The notes: generated from the letters alone by a model not told the origin. A stretch of DNA of 64,000 nucleotides from Methylothermaceae bacteria B42 (GCA_001566965.1 LSNW01000002.1:1-64000); one strand, 5' to 3'; shown: positions 1 to 8,803, counted from the stretch's first letter. A program made the numbers and translations.

Positions 1-47
1 GTCCAGATCAATTTGAGAGGAATAGCCAATTGGCTAATGTAGCTTAA

Positions 48-680
48 CTAGGTGTCCGTTTTTACTTGACCACGTCACTACAGCCAAGCCAATCCCAGGC
101 GGTCACAATCCAGCTCAGCGGTGTTAATTTCGCTCTCCCCGGCAGCTTGAGCCTAATCGGCATCGCCACTTCGCAAACCAATCCGGAAGTAGCGGACCAA
201 GATAAAGCTTCCATCCTAATCACTCGGACCCAAGGCGTTGCGGCCCGTCTCAATCCTCAGTCAATCAACCTCTCCGGCCCGGGGCCGGCAACCTTCTTGC
301 TCTTGGTGGAAAACACCGGCAACGTGGAAGGCACCTACTCGGCGACCATTACTTCGACCAGCGCCAATGTCACGGCCAATTTGATTGGGTTGGATGGCCA
401 ACCGAGCCAACAGATTCCCAGGTTTATTTTGCCGGCGAAATCCACCGGCCTGCTTACTTTGCAGGCCAATCAAAGCACGGTTGGCGATGGCAATGTAGCG
501 GTGGAAATCATGTGCGTGAACACAACTGGAATTACCGCGACGGTGACGGCTCTGATTCAACGTGCCTCTGTAATGGTACCCGAACCTCCCGCCTTTATGC
601 TGCTGCTATTAATGTTGTTCATCTTGGGAATCTTCGGTATCTTCTATCGGTGTGTCAGGTCAGGGTCAAACACCGGATAA
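48..680 (+). pseudogene. 5'-truncated tail of a PEP-CTERM surface/secreted protein
   Basis: The frame is open from 48, just after an in-frame TAA at 45-47; the first usable start is a TTG at 66. The product lacks a signal peptide, although the rest looks exported: Thr/Ser/Asn-rich, beta-strand-rich, Ig-like sequence. It ends in Val-Pro-Glu-Pro, a hydrophobic helix and a short Arg-containing tail, which is the layout of a PEP-CTERM sorting signal cut by an exosortase. I infer that this is the 3' part of a longer gene whose 5' part lies upstream of the window or was lost. It could be a real short gene starting at TTG, but a PEP-CTERM tail without a signal peptide would not function. A terminator follows directly. 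Confidence 0.6.
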
Positions 681-684
681 GCAA

Positions 685-709
685 AAAGCCCAGTGAAATG
701 CTGGGCTTT
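685..709 (+). terminator. Rho-independent terminator after the PEP-CTERM fragment
   Basis: A perfect 9-bp stem (AAAGCCCAG / CTGGGCTTT) with a 7-base loop starts five bases after the stop codon at 680. The A and T runs on the two sides of the stem would let it act in both directions. Confidence 0.75.
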
Positions 710-718
710 ACGCGTCCC

Positions 719-999
719 CTCACTTGATTTCTACGTGGATATCCGCTTACCCACGTAGACCTTAAGCGTTGCCCGGGTTTGAGACGCTTACCGATCTGGT
801 TGCGGTTCCATTGCCGCAGCGCTTTGACGCTGACATTAAATCGTTGAGCGATCTCAGAAAGTAAATCTCCTTCGCGGGCGCGGTAACTGAAGGAACTGTC
901 TTTGACCCGGCCGCCACACTGGATGCTTTGCTGGCCAGCGGCTTTTACGCTTGCCACTCTTAACTTCGACGCGCTAGCGGCTGGGACAAGCGCTGACAC
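719..999 (-). pseudogene. Partial copy of the mltD 3' end (LysM fragment), frameshifted
   Basis: Bases about 719-870 are a diverged direct copy of the 3' end of mltD (about 1519-1690). They encode a third-LysM-like segment including Ile-Ala-Gln-Arg-Phe-Asn-Val and the Asn-Arg-Asn-Gln-Ile-Gly-Lys stretch. One base is missing near 762-765 relative to mltD. This shifts the frame just before the equivalent of Val-Tyr-Val-Gly-Lys; restoring the base gives the same C-terminus and a TAG stop. No transglycosylase domain lies upstream. It is the remnant of a partial duplication of mltD or of a related LysM protein. Confidence 0.7.
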
Positions 1000-1029
1000 A
1001 GCCCCCCAAATTCGTCATCGCTCTCGGTG

Positions 1030-1051
1030 GGGGCGAAAGATTTTTCGCCCC
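1030..1051. repeat. Short inverted repeat (GGGGCGAAA / TTTTCGCCCC)
   Basis: A stem of about 9 bp with a 3-base loop lies in the gap before the coiled-coil gene. It resembles the short dispersed hairpins found between genes in many proteobacteria. There is no T run, so a terminator role is not supported. Confidence 0.45.
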
Positions 1052-1134
1052 TACAAACGCCCTGGCAGGGGCACAAAAGCGCTGTGAGAATGTCGTATAA
1101 TTATTCTTTCAAGCAAACTTGAAGAGCGTCTATC

Positions 1135-1500
1135 ATGCCCCTGGCCCAGGAAGACATCGACCAGATCCGCCGCTTGATCCGCGAGGAAGTGGAATCCCAC
1201 CTGCCTGGCGGGCTGGTGCGTTATGATCTGGAACTGCGTGAGCGTATGGTGCGGGTAGAAGAAGAACTCAGGCACCAACGCGAGTTGATGGAACAGGGTT
1301 TCCATCTGATGGAGAAACGCTTCGAACAAATCGACAAGCGCTTCGAGCAGGTGGACAGGCGCTTCGAGGAAATGCGCGGGGATATGAATCAGAGATTCGA
1401 GGCCCTGACCACCCGCATCGACCGCTTCATGCGCTGGTCCTTCGCCCTCACCCTCACCGTCGGCGGCCTGGTGGTGGCCGCGATCAAATATCTGCCCTGA
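1135..1500 (+). CDS. Small coiled-coil protein with C-terminal membrane anchor
   Basis: The 121-residue product starts at an ATG 50 bases after a TATAAT-like stretch. Most of it is a charged amphipathic helix with near-perfect repeats of the form Arg-Phe-Glu-Gln-Ile/Val-Asp-Lys/Arg (residues about 60-90). It ends in one hydrophobic segment (about 100-118) and a short tail. This layout is like the DUF1640/CCDC90-type and related phage-associated coiled-coil proteins, but the family is not certain. Its function is unknown; a membrane-anchored oligomeric coiled coil facing the cytoplasm is the simplest reading. It lies, in opposite orientation, between two direct copies of the mltD 3' end, which suggests that it arrived with the duplication. 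Confidence 0.7.
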   Translation: MPLAQEDIDQIRRLIREEVESHLPGGLVRYDLELRERMVRVEEELRHQRELMEQGFHLMEKRFEQIDKRFEQVDRRFEEMRGDMNQRFEALTTRIDRFMRWSFALTLTVGGLVVAAIKYLP

Positions 1501-1528
1501 TCCCCCGCCTTTCTCCCTTACTTGATTG

Positions 1529-3127
1529 CTACGTGGAAATCCGCTTACCCACATAGACCTTCAAGCGTTGACCGGGTTTGAGGTACTTGCCGATCTGGTT
1601 GCGGTTCCATTGCCGCAGTGCTTTGACGCTGACGTTGAAGCGTTGGGCAATGCGGGAAAGGGAATCCCCCTTGCGGACTTTGTAATGGACAGTGCGCATT
1701 TTTCGGCGTGGTTTTTTGAGCCGCTTTCCGCCTTTGATAATTAATCGCTGCCCTGGCCTTAATACAGCCCTGGTACTCAAGCCATTCCAACGCGCCAATT
1801 GCCGGAGGCCGACCCGATAGCGGCGGGCTATTTTCCACAGGCTGTCGCCGCGCCGTACTTTGTAAACTATGCGGTTTTCCTGAGCTCGCAGCACCGGTGC
1901 CACCCGTTTAAGGCTGGCCAGTGAATAGGGAAGCTTGCCTGTTCTGGCGACAGGAATAATCAAAGTTTCCCCGGGATGAATAAGATTCCCCCGGACATGA
2001 TTAACTTGACGGATAATTTGCACTGGCGTGTGATAACGTTTGGCAATCCAGCTTAAGGATTCTCCCCGTTTTACTTTGTGGCGCCGCCATTGAATCCTTT
2101 GATTTTCCGGGAGTTCGGCCAACTTTTCCTGAAATAATTCGACTTTTTCCATGGGCAGAACTAGCCGATGCGGTCCTTCCGGCGCCGTTGCCCAACGTTT
2201 GAACCCTGGATTTAGGCGATACAGTTCTTCCACCGGCATTTCCGCCAGCTTAGCCGCCAGGATCAAATCCAACTGTGATCCCACCTGCACCTCGGTATAT
2301 AAAGGGTGATTTGGGATAGGTTCTAAGGCGATTTTGTATTCTTTGGCGTGGGCGAACAAATGGGCCACTGCCAATAACTTGGGAACATAGGCACGGGTTT
2401 CCCGCGGCAGGCGCAAATGCCAAAAATCGGTGGGCCGATGCAGGCGGCGGTTACGGCGAATGGCCCGCTTTACCGCACCTTCTCCGGCGTTATAGGCCGC
2501 CAAGGCAAGGAGCCAATCACTATCGAAATCCTTTTGCAATTTATCCAGGTAATTGATGGCAGCTCGAGTGGAAGCGTGCACATCCCGGCGCAGGTCAATC
2601 CACCAATTTTGTTCCAACCCGTAAATCCTTCCGGTAGAAGGAATGAACTGCCATAGCCCCGCCGCCCGTTGATGGGAATAGGCGCTGGGCCGGAAAGCGC
2701 TCTCCACCACCGGCAGCAACGCTAACTCTCCTGGCAGCCCGGCGCGTTCGATTTCTTCCACAATAGTGTACAAATAGGGTTTGGCCCGTGATTGTACCCG
2801 TTTGATATAGGAAGGATGGGCGAGATACCAACGCAGCTCTCGTTGCACTCTAGGATGCTTACTTGGTGGCAAGCGGTAAAGCGCGAACAATCGATCCCAT
2901 AAATTGTCTATCTCCGGAGCTTTTAGTGGATCAGACGGGGCTTTGGTTGCTTTTTCCTCTTTCCCGATCTGCGGAGTATCGAGCTTTTCAGTAGAGACAG
3001 TGGGTTCGGGAGCAGGATAAGAAGCAGGTGGAAAATCTAGTGCTACCGGTTTTGCTGGCTGCTGGCTGCAAGCAACTACCAGCAGCGACGAAAAAGTCAC
3101 TACAGCAAGGTGGTAGAATCGATTCAT
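1529..3127 (-). CDS. mltD: Membrane-bound lytic murein transglycosylase D
   Basis: This enzyme cleaves the MurNAc-GlcNAc bond of peptidoglycan, forming 1,6-anhydro ends, from the inner face of the outer membrane. The 532-residue product starts with a lipoprotein signal (lipobox ending at Cys20). The SLT domain (about 110-260) has the catalytic Glu142 in Val-Glu-Ser-Ala-Phe and the Ala-Ala-Tyr-Asn-Ala-Gly-Glu motif (210-216). Three LysM glycan-binding repeats follow (about 350-393, 421-464, 480-525). The order mltD, methyltransferase, rnhA, dnaQ, with mltD divergent, matches the gammaproteobacterial arrangement. The 3' end is duplicated at 719-870. Confidence 0.95.
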   Translation of the reverse strand: MNRFYHLAVVTFSSLLVVACSQQPAKPVALDFPPASYPAPEPTVSTEKLDTPQIGKEEKATKAPSDPLKAPEIDNLWDRLFALYRLPPSKHPRVQRELRWYLAHPSYIKRVQSRAKPYLYTIVEEIERAGLPGELALLPVVESAFRPSAYSHQRAAGLWQFIPSTGRIYGLEQNWWIDLRRDVHASTRAAINYLDKLQKDFDSDWLLALAAYNAGEGAVKRAIRRNRRLHRPTDFWHLRLPRETRAYVPKLLAVAHLFAHAKEYKIALEPIPNHPLYTEVQVGSQLDLILAAKLAEMPVEELYRLNPGFKRWATAPEGPHRLVLPMEKVELFQEKLAELPENQRIQWRRHKVKRGESLSWIAKRYHTPVQIIRQVNHVRGNLIHPGETLIIPVARTGKLPYSLASLKRVAPVLRAQENRIVYKVRRGDSLWKIARRYRVGLRQLARWNGLSTRAVLRPGQRLIIKGGKRLKKPRRKMRTVHYKVRKGDSLSRIAQRFNVSVKALRQWNRNQIGKYLKPGQRLKVYVGKRIST

Positions 3128-3201
3128 TGGCGAATATCCCCCAATTTGACGGCAATTGTTCTTAACTATTAGTTATTATAGGGTAACAGCAAGGTATTTG
3201 A

Positions 3202-3960
3202 TTGCACGTGTTTTCTTTTTCTAACAAAAATGCGAACTCCTTCACGCGGCAAACGCTGTGCCAATGGTACCAAACTGCCCTTGGACGTAAACTGCGGCGT
3301 TTGGAAGCAGACTACTTAAGGCAATCAGTTTTGGTCCCCTATTCCTTCCGCATTGTGCAATTAGGCTACCTGGGATGGGAGAAACAATACCTCGATAGCG
3401 GCTATCTGCCCCATTTTCAAGTCATTGACGATAACCCGCAGCTCAAGCCCCAAGCACCTCTCGTCATCGGCCATTTGGATTCTTTGCCCATCGCTTCTGA
3501 AAGCGTCGATTTAATGATCCTGCCCCATACTTTTGAATATGTGGCGGATCAACATCAGTTACTCCGTGAAGTCGAAAGAATTTTAAAACCAGAGGGACAA
3601 TTACTCATCTTGGGTTTCTATCCCTGGAGTTTCTACCGCCTCTACCGCTGGATTCCCGGCAAACGGCAATATGCTCCCTTGGGTGGAAGATTGATTGGTC
3701 ATAACAAACTACTGGATTGGCTCAATCTCCTGAACTTCACCGGGGAACTCAATGCCAGCTTTGACTTCCACAACCTGCGTTATCCTTATCGATCTGGCTT
3801 TTGCCAAGGGCGATGCACCGCGTTATGGTCAGTCGCCTATGCGGTCCGAGCTATCAAACGCACCTATCACGTCATTCCACTTAAAACGGTGCCTCAACCC
3901 AATCTGGAGTGGGCGCCGGGCATGGTGGAACCCACTATTCAAAGAAAAAATGACCAATAA
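3202..3960 (+). CDS. Class I SAM-dependent methyltransferase, YafS-like
   Basis: The 252-residue protein has a SAM-fold core of the UbiE/type 11 class: an acidic strand followed by Asp-Ser-Leu-Pro near residues 93-96, Asp-Leu-Met-Ile-Leu-Pro-His, then [10 protein letters not shown]. The usual glycine-rich motif I is weak, as in the YafS group. Its substrate is unknown. The best start is a TTG at 3202, seven bases after CAAGG; a GTG at 3208 is possible. Its last 11 bases overlap the start of rnhA, so the two are probably translated together. Position between mltD and rnhA supports the YafS assignment. Confidence 0.8.
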   Translation: MHVFSFSNKNANSFTRQTLCQWYQTALGRKLRRLEADYLRQSVLVPYSFRIVQLGYLGWEKQYLDSGYLPHFQVIDDNPQLKPQAPLVIGHLDSLPIASESVDLMILPHTFEYVADQHQLLREVERILKPEGQLLILGFYPWSFYRLYRWIPGKRQYAPLGGRLIGHNKLLDWLNLLNFTGELNASFDFHNLRYPYRSGFCQGRCTALWSVAYAVRAIKRTYHVIPLKTVPQPNLEWAPGMVEPTIQRKNDQ

Positions 3961-4414
3961 AAAAGAAGAGATTGTTGAAATCTTTACCGACGGCGCATGC
4001 CGCGGCAATCCCGGGCCTGGCGGATGGGGGGCTATTTTGCGCTTTCGGGGGAAGGAAAAAGAACTCTTCGGCGGTGAGCTTGAAACCACCAACAACCGCA
4101 TGGAGCTGATGGCCGCCATCCAAGCCCTGGAAGCATTAAAGCGCCCTTGTAAAGTAAGAATCAGCACGGATTCTCAGTATCTGATGAAAGGCATCACCGA
4201 ATGGATGGAGAACTGGATCAAGCGGGACTGGAAAACTTCCGCCAACAAACCAGTCAAAAATATCGACTTGTGGCAGCGTCTCAATCAAGCATTAAGCAAA
4301 CACCAAGTAGAATGGGAGTGGGTGCGCGGCCACAGCGGACACCCGGAAAACGAACGGGCTGATCAATTGGCCAATAAAGCCATAGATGAGATGTTACAAT
4401 CCAACCAGCAATAG
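3950..4414 (+). CDS. rnhA: Ribonuclease HI
   Basis: The enzyme degrades RNA in RNA-DNA hybrids, such as primers and R-loops. The 154-residue product has all four metal-binding acids: Asp14 (Phe-Thr-Asp-Gly), Glu52 (Asn-Asn-Arg-Met-Glu-Leu), Asp74 (Ser-Thr-Asp-Ser) and Asp138 (Glu-Arg-Ala-Asp), plus the basic handle (about 85-103). The ATG at 3950 lies inside the end of the methyltransferase gene. An upstream extension of the same frame is only shadow sequence. It is followed by a palindromic element and dnaQ. Confidence 0.95.
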   Translation: MTNKKEEIVEIFTDGACRGNPGPGGWGAILRFRGKEKELFGGELETTNNRMELMAAIQALEALKRPCKVRISTDSQYLMKGITEWMENWIKRDWKTSANKPVKNIDLWQRLNQALSKHQVEWEWVRGHSGHPENERADQLANKAIDEMLQSNQQ

Positions 4415-4453
4415 ATAAACATACCTAATCAATTTCCGAACGCTTAATATTTT

Positions 4454-4556
4454 GGTGTGCCGGTCTTCCTTCTGTGGGTGTTGGTGGCCAGGTCGGCCAC
4501 CATCAAGCCCTCAGGGATGCGTTTATGGCGTCCCCCAGAAGGAAGACCGGAACACC
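4454..4556. repeat. Nested inverted repeat between rnhA and dnaQ
   Basis: The outer arms, 4454-4478 and 4532-4556, are 25 bases each with two mismatches. A perfect inner palindrome lies between them (GGTGGCC 4483-4489, GGCCACC 4495-4501). The whole forms one long hairpin with a branched top. There is no coding potential beyond a read-through of the dnaQ frame. It looks like a small palindromic mobile or REP-like element, or a structured leader for dnaQ. Confidence 0.6.
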
Positions 4557-4594
4557 TCGATTACCAAAAGTTCGTAAGAAATAACTGTAAAACC

Positions 4595-5308
4595 ATGCGT
4601 CAAATTGTTCTCGATACCGAAACCACCGGTTTAGATCCCCAAGAAGGTCACCGGATTATTGAAATCGGCTGCGTGGAGCTGATTGACAGAAGAATCACCG
4701 ACCGCCGCTATCATATTTACCTTAATCCGGACCGTGATATTGACGAAGGCGCGGTTGAAGTCCATGGCATCGACAGTAATTTTCTGGCGGACAAACCCAG
4801 GTTTGCTGACATTGCCGATGAATTCATCGCATTTGTCAAAGATAGTGAACTTGTCATCCATAACGCGCCTTTCGATGTGGGCTTTATCAATGCTGAATTA
4901 TCGCTGTTAGGTCCCCACTATGGGCATCTTGAGGACTATTGCACCGTTCTAGACACCTTGGTACTGGCCAAACGCAAGCATCCCGGACAACGCAACAGCC
5001 TGGATGCTTTGTGCAAGCGTTATCAAATTGATAACAGCCGCCGTAACCTGCATGGCGCCTTGCTGGACGCGGAAATCCTGGCAGCCGTATATTTGGCAAT
5101 GACCGGCGGGCAAATTTCGTTACTGCTTGATGAGCAGGCAAACCAGAATAATACCGACACTAAACCTGATCATTCCCCTACCCGTCGCCGGCAAAGGCCG
5201 TTAAAGGTGATACGCTGCCAAGAACAAGAGTTACAAAGGCATCAGCAGCGCTTGCAGGCAATTGAACAAGCCAGCGGCGGAAACTGTCTTTGGCTGCACG
5301 AAGATTAG
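4595..5308 (+). CDS. dnaQ: DNA polymerase III epsilon subunit (3'-5' proofreading exonuclease)
   Basis: The 237-residue product has the DEDDh exonuclease motifs. Exo I is Asp7-Thr-Glu9-Thr-Thr-Gly. Exo II lies in Ile-His-Asn-Ala-Pro-Phe-Asp, and Exo III in His-Gly-Ala-Leu-Leu-Asp-Ala-Glu. It proofreads for the replicative polymerase; the charged, Gln-rich C-terminal tail is where epsilon normally binds the alpha subunit. The frame is open upstream to 4457, but that part is the inverted repeat. The ATG at 4595 puts the DxE motif at the usual distance from the N-terminus. Confidence 0.93.
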   Translation: MRQIVLDTETTGLDPQEGHRIIEIGCVELIDRRITDRRYHIYLNPDRDIDEGAVEVHGIDSNFLADKPRFADIADEFIAFVKDSELVIHNAPFDVGFINAELSLLGPHYGHLEDYCTVLDTLVLAKRKHPGQRNSLDALCKRYQIDNSRRNLHGALLDAEILAAVYLAMTGGQISLLLDEQANQNNTDTKPDHSPTRRRQRPLKVIRCQEQELQRHQQRLQAIEQASGGNCLWLHED

Positions 5309-5397
5309 TACTTGATGTTTCACGTTATACTCAATGCACTTAAATCTTTTTTGGACTAGCTCAAAACCACACTTTACGATATGCTATTTGCTTTCCA

Positions 5398-5486
<89 letters not shown>

Positions 5487-5525
5487 TTTCTCCAAAACAA
5501 ATAGCCTAGCTTGGCACATTCCTTT

Positions 5526-6152
5526 ATGATTAAAGTACTCCTTGCTGACGATCACGAATTAGTTCGAAGCGGCATTGAACAACTGCTCAATGCTGACCAA
5601 GAAATCGACGTGGTGGGTGTAGCCTCTACCGGAGAGGAAGCGCTCAACAAAGTCGAAGACACTAAACCGGACATCGCAGTCATCGATGTGAACATGCCGG
5701 GCATGGGGGGGCTGGAGACTTGCCACAAACTCCAACGCAAGCACCCGGAAATCAGACTCATTGCCATTAGTGTCTACAATGATGGACCCTTTCCCCGTCA
5801 GCTTCTGGATGCGGGCGTGGCTGGCTACATCTCTAAAAACTGCCCCACCGATGAAATGATCCATGCAATCAAGGCCGTTTACAGCGGTGAACGCTATCTC
5901 AGCGGCGATGTGGCCCGCAATATTGCGCTCGGCAGCGCTAAAAATGGCAAGTCTTTATTTGACGCGCTTTCGTCCCGGGAAATGGAAGTCACGATGCTGA
6001 CCTTGCAAGGAAAATCGATTCAAGAAATCGCGGAAATCCTGTCCTTAAGCCCTAAGACAGTTTGTACCTACCGATATCGCATTTTTGAAAAGCTAGGGAT
6101 TAAAAACGACGTTGAATTGACCCGCCTGGCAAGCAAATATGGGTTAATGTGA
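5526..6152 (+). CDS. uvrY: LuxR/NarL-family response regulator, UvrY/GacA type
   Basis: The 208-residue two-domain regulator has an N-terminal receiver with acidic pocket Asp8-Asp9, phosphoacceptor Asp54 and conserved Lys104. The C-terminal LuxR-type helix-turn-helix (about 143-208) contains Ser-Pro-Lys-Thr-Val and Tyr-Arg-Tyr-Arg-Ile-Phe, as in UvrY/GacA. In that family the partner is the BarA/GacS hybrid kinase, and the main output is Csr/Rsm small RNAs; no kinase or such RNA is seen here. The ATG at 5526 is preferred over a TTG at 5511 because it starts at Met-Ile-Lys-Val-Leu-Leu. No clear ribosome site is visible. Confidence 0.88.
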   Translation: MIKVLLADDHELVRSGIEQLLNADQEIDVVGVASTGEEALNKVEDTKPDIAVIDVNMPGMGGLETCHKLQRKHPEIRLIAISVYNDGPFPRQLLDAGVAGYISKNCPTDEMIHAIKAVYSGERYLSGDVARNIALGSAKNGKSLFDALSSREMEVTMLTLQGKSIQEIAEILSLSPKTVCTYRYRIFEKLGIKNDVELTRLASKYGLM

Positions 6153-6193
6153 TCCCTTTCCGCGAAAGCAGTCGTTTTCAGGTAAAAAAACTA

Positions 6194-6199
6194 TATAAT
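6194..6199 (+). promoter_or_regulatory. Probable -10 box for tRNA-Leu
   Basis: A consensus TATAAT lies 10 bases before the mature 5' end of the tRNA. The matching -35 region is poor. Confidence 0.5.
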
Positions 6200-6209
6200 A
6201 CCCGTCCAA

Positions 6210-6296
6210 GCCTCGGTGGTGGAATTGGTAGACACACGGGACTTAAAATCCCGAGGGGGAAACCCCGTGACGGTTCGAGTCCGTCCCGAGGCACCA
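6210..6296 (+). tRNA. tRNA-Leu (anticodon UAA)
   Basis: The 87-base class II tRNA has acceptor stem GCCTCGG/CCGAGGC, discriminator A and encoded CCA. The anticodon loop CTTAAAA sits in a CGGGA/TCCCG stem. The long variable arm contains GAGGGGGAAACCCC, and the T arm has GGTTCGAGTCC. Confidence 0.96.
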
Positions 6297-6330
6297 TCTC
6301 TCCGCAACCCTTAAGTCACAAGGTGGGCTT

Positions 6331-6726
6331 ATGACCCTTCAAGCAAAAGACATCATGGAACCACGGGTGGTATCCGTGCCGCCAGATATGACGCTGGATC
6401 AATTTGAAGAATTTCTCACCATCCAAGGCGTTGATGGTGTTCCCGTTCAGGACGGCAAGGGGGAGGTCATTGGGATTGCCTCAAAAACCGATGTCATCCG
6501 GGCACTGCGCTTCCAAAAGCGCGAACCCTTTGAGCAACTTACCGGCCAAAACATTACCGTCGCCGATATTATGACCAATGACGTTATTTTTGTGCCCCCG
6601 GATCTTTCTGCCAGAGAAGTGGCGGAAGTTATGATCGAAGAAGGTATTCATCGGGTGCTGGTGGGGGATAAACATCACGTCCGCGGAATCATCACTGCAT
6701 TTGACTTATTAGGGTTAGTGCGGTAA
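6331..6726 (+). CDS. Two-CBS-domain protein
   Basis: The 131-residue protein is made only of a CBS pair (about 8-60 and 75-130). Each half has the Ile-Met-x-x-x-Val/Asp start and the Gly-Ile-Ala/Ile-Thr-x-x-Asp end of a CBS unit. Stand-alone CBS pairs bind adenine nucleotides and act as energy or ligand sensors; the partner here is unknown. A ribosome site (AAGGTGGG) lies just before the ATG. It is convergent with metA, with four bases between the stops. Confidence 0.85.
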   Translation: MTLQAKDIMEPRVVSVPPDMTLDQFEEFLTIQGVDGVPVQDGKGEVIGIASKTDVIRALRFQKREPFEQLTGQNITVADIMTNDVIFVPPDLSAREVAEVMIEEGIHRVLVGDKHHVRGIITAFDLLGLVR

Positions 6727-6730
6727 CAGG

Positions 6731-7807
6731 TTAATTTTCCAGCACCAGTCCCAGCGGATTTTGGGGATCCACCCCCGGCATGAATGGAATGCGGCGGTCC
6801 TGATGGGTGAATTGATAAACCAATCCCAGCCAATTATTGAAGACTGCCTTGGCGGTATCGCGCCAGGTATTGTCCAGCAAAGGAATTAACCTCTGCTCGG
6901 GGAAATCCGCCGGTGGGCGGCCGCTGCGTTTAGCGCTTTCGATTTCCAACCGGTATGCCTGCAGAAGTTCCTGGGCTTTAGGGGCAAAGTAGTTTTCAGG
7001 AAACGGCGGATAATCCTCCCTTTCCCCAAAGTAGAACCTTAGAATCTCCCGCTTGTACTCTTTCATCAAGCTGATGGTGTCGTACTCTGGATGCCCCTGG
7101 AAATACACCACCCGCAGCAAATCCTGACTGACCGCCAGATGAACTCCAGCCACCTCGCTTTCCACCAAAACCTTCAACCCTTTCCGCTTTAAATCCTTGG
7201 CAAATAACTCATTGTAACGGGAATGGGGCACATCAAAGCGGGTATTAATATCCGCCACCAGCGGATGCCTTGGCTCTACCACGCGATGGGGATACACTCC
7301 CCAGCGCTTTTCGGGCAGACGGGTTCGCTGAATCCCGTGACAATACTGCACCAAAGCATGGGTCGCCAGACAAGAACAAAGAATGGAAGTCACATTCTGC
7401 TTGGCCCAATCGAATACTTGAGTCAAAGGCTCCCAGAACGGCTCCTGGGCAATATTGGGGTGGGTCACATTGGCGCCGCTGACGATCAATGCATCCAGTC
7501 CTTCTTCACGAATCTTGTCAAAAGGCTCGTAAAAACGCTCGATATGCGCTCTGGCTTCCGGACTTCTTTCCAGGCCCTCAATGGTAAAGGGATGCACATA
7601 AAACTGAACAATTTGATTACACGCCCCCAGCAGACGGAAAAACTGGCGCTCGGTAGCCTCCAGAGCTTTATCCGGCATCATGTTAAGCAAACCGATATGG
7701 AGCTCACGAATATCCTGATGGCGGGCATAGTCCGGGGGCAAAATCTTTTGCCCTTCGTGTCGAAGGCGTTCAAAACTAGGCAGTGGCGTATGGGCAACTA
7801 GCGGCAT
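6731..7807 (-). CDS. metA: Homoserine O-succinyltransferase (MetA family)
   Basis: This enzyme acylates homoserine in the first committed step of methionine synthesis. The 358-residue protein has the MetA/HTS class I glutamine amidotransferase-like fold. Visible residues are the nucleophile Cys146 in Cys-Ser-Cys-Leu-Ala-Thr-His, then His239 and Glu241 in Gly-His-Pro-Glu-Tyr-Asp. Both lie four residues later than in the E. coli enzyme. Acyl donor preference (succinyl- or acetyl-CoA) varies within the family and is not settled here. The start has a GAGAG ribosome site. The gene follows the P-loop ATPase by 11 bases, so they form an operon. Confidence 0.9.
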   Translation of the reverse strand: MPLVAHTPLPSFERLRHEGQKILPPDYARHQDIRELHIGLLNMMPDKALEATERQFFRLLGACNQIVQFYVHPFTIEGLERSPEARAHIERFYEPFDKIREEGLDALIVSGANVTHPNIAQEPFWEPLTQVFDWAKQNVTSILCSCLATHALVQYCHGIQRTRLPEKRWGVYPHRVVEPRHPLVADINTRFDVPHSRYNELFAKDLKRKGLKVLVESEVAGVHLAVSQDLLRVVYFQGHPEYDTISLMKEYKREILRFYFGEREDYPPFPENYFAPKAQELLQAYRLEIESAKRSGRPPADFPEQRLIPLLDNTWRDTAKAVFNNWLGLVYQFTHQDRRIPFMPGVDPQNPLGLVLEN

Positions 7808-7818
7808 CGTCTAATCTC

Positions 7819-8682
7819 TCACCCGGTTTTCCTGGCAGATTCCTGTGAGGCGATGGCATCGGCCACCAATTCCAGAAAATCCTGCTCGTCCCGAAGCCTG
7901 TTGATTTCTCCGGCATCCACTGTATAACCGTATTGATCGGCTATCCGTTGATAACGCGGCAACCGTGAACGTAGCAATCGCGGAAAGACCCACGTGACAA
8001 ATTCATCGGGAGGAATTTGTTCCGGCGAGGCATACCCTTTTTCTTGCATGAAAATCGGCAATTGCTCGTCTAAAAATTCCTCCCGGTAATATAAGGGCTT
8101 GGGAATTTGTTTGGCCCGCTCAATCAAGGTCTGCTCCAACTCCGGCGTGGTTTTGATATAGATAATCAAAGTATGCCTGGCCAGTGTTTCCAGCACCTTG
8201 GGCTCATCCAGCTCGCAGACACTGCCACCGGCATCATTGAGGAAATGCTTGTAGCCATAAATATCTTCCGCCTTTTCAATAAAGGCCGGAATATCGAGCA
8301 TGGCGGCAATTTCCGCCTGCCGGTGCAAGGCCTGGCGGCGCTTGAATTCCTTCAGCGGCAATCCTCCCCGATTGGGATCGCCAATCTTGCCAAGAAAGGT
8401 GGCGATGGGAGCGAGATTGTTGACGGTGATATTGCTGCAAATATAAATGGAGTCAGACCGCAGCAAATCCCGCAGAAAAGGCACCTGCATTGCCTGGCGT
8501 TTAATGTTGTCCAGAATGGGTTCCTCCAGGTACTTGGTGCCAATCCGGTAATCGCCTGAGTAGTGGAACCATTTATCCTTCGGCAGCTTGTTGGCCAGGG
8601 TTGTCTTCCCCACCCCCGACATGCCTAGAAGGGTAAGCCGTTTAGAATCCCATGCCATAAATTCTTTGGGCGACATTTTCAT
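7819..8682 (-). CDS. P-loop ATPase/kinase-like protein of unknown function
   Basis: The 287-residue protein has a clear Walker A motif, Gly-Met-Ser-Gly-Val-Gly-Lys-Thr-Thr (residues 20-28), close to the N-terminus. The rest is mixed alpha/beta without transmembrane segments. The layout resembles shikimate/adenylate-type kinases and small ATPases, but I recognise no specific family. It lies directly upstream of metA and is co-transcribed, which hints at a role linked to methionine or homoserine metabolism; that is inference only. Confidence 0.75.
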   Translation of the reverse strand: MKMSPKEFMAWDSKRLTLLGMSGVGKTTLANKLPKDKWFHYSGDYRIGTKYLEEPILDNIKRQAMQVPFLRDLLRSDSIYICSNITVNNLAPIATFLGKIGDPNRGGLPLKEFKRRQALHRQAEIAAMLDIPAFIEKAEDIYGYKHFLNDAGGSVCELDEPKVLETLARHTLIIYIKTTPELEQTLIERAKQIPKPLYYREEFLDEQLPIFMQEKGYASPEQIPPDEFVTWVFPRLLRSRLPRYQRIADQYGYTVDAGEINRLRDEQDFLELVADAIASQESARKTG

Positions 8683-8803
8683 AAACTACAATGGCTCCAA
8701 ACCTTAATCTCTGATGGAAGTTATAACCCGAATATTGGAGAGGTTAAGCTCTCCTAGGTTCCGCAAAATGAAGCACTCCCGCTCATCATACTTGAGCGCC
8801 GCA

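Noticed and set aside
6149-6334. Small plus-strand frame across tRNA-Leu
   Set aside because: It overlaps the complete tRNA and has no ribosome site or homology that I recognise.
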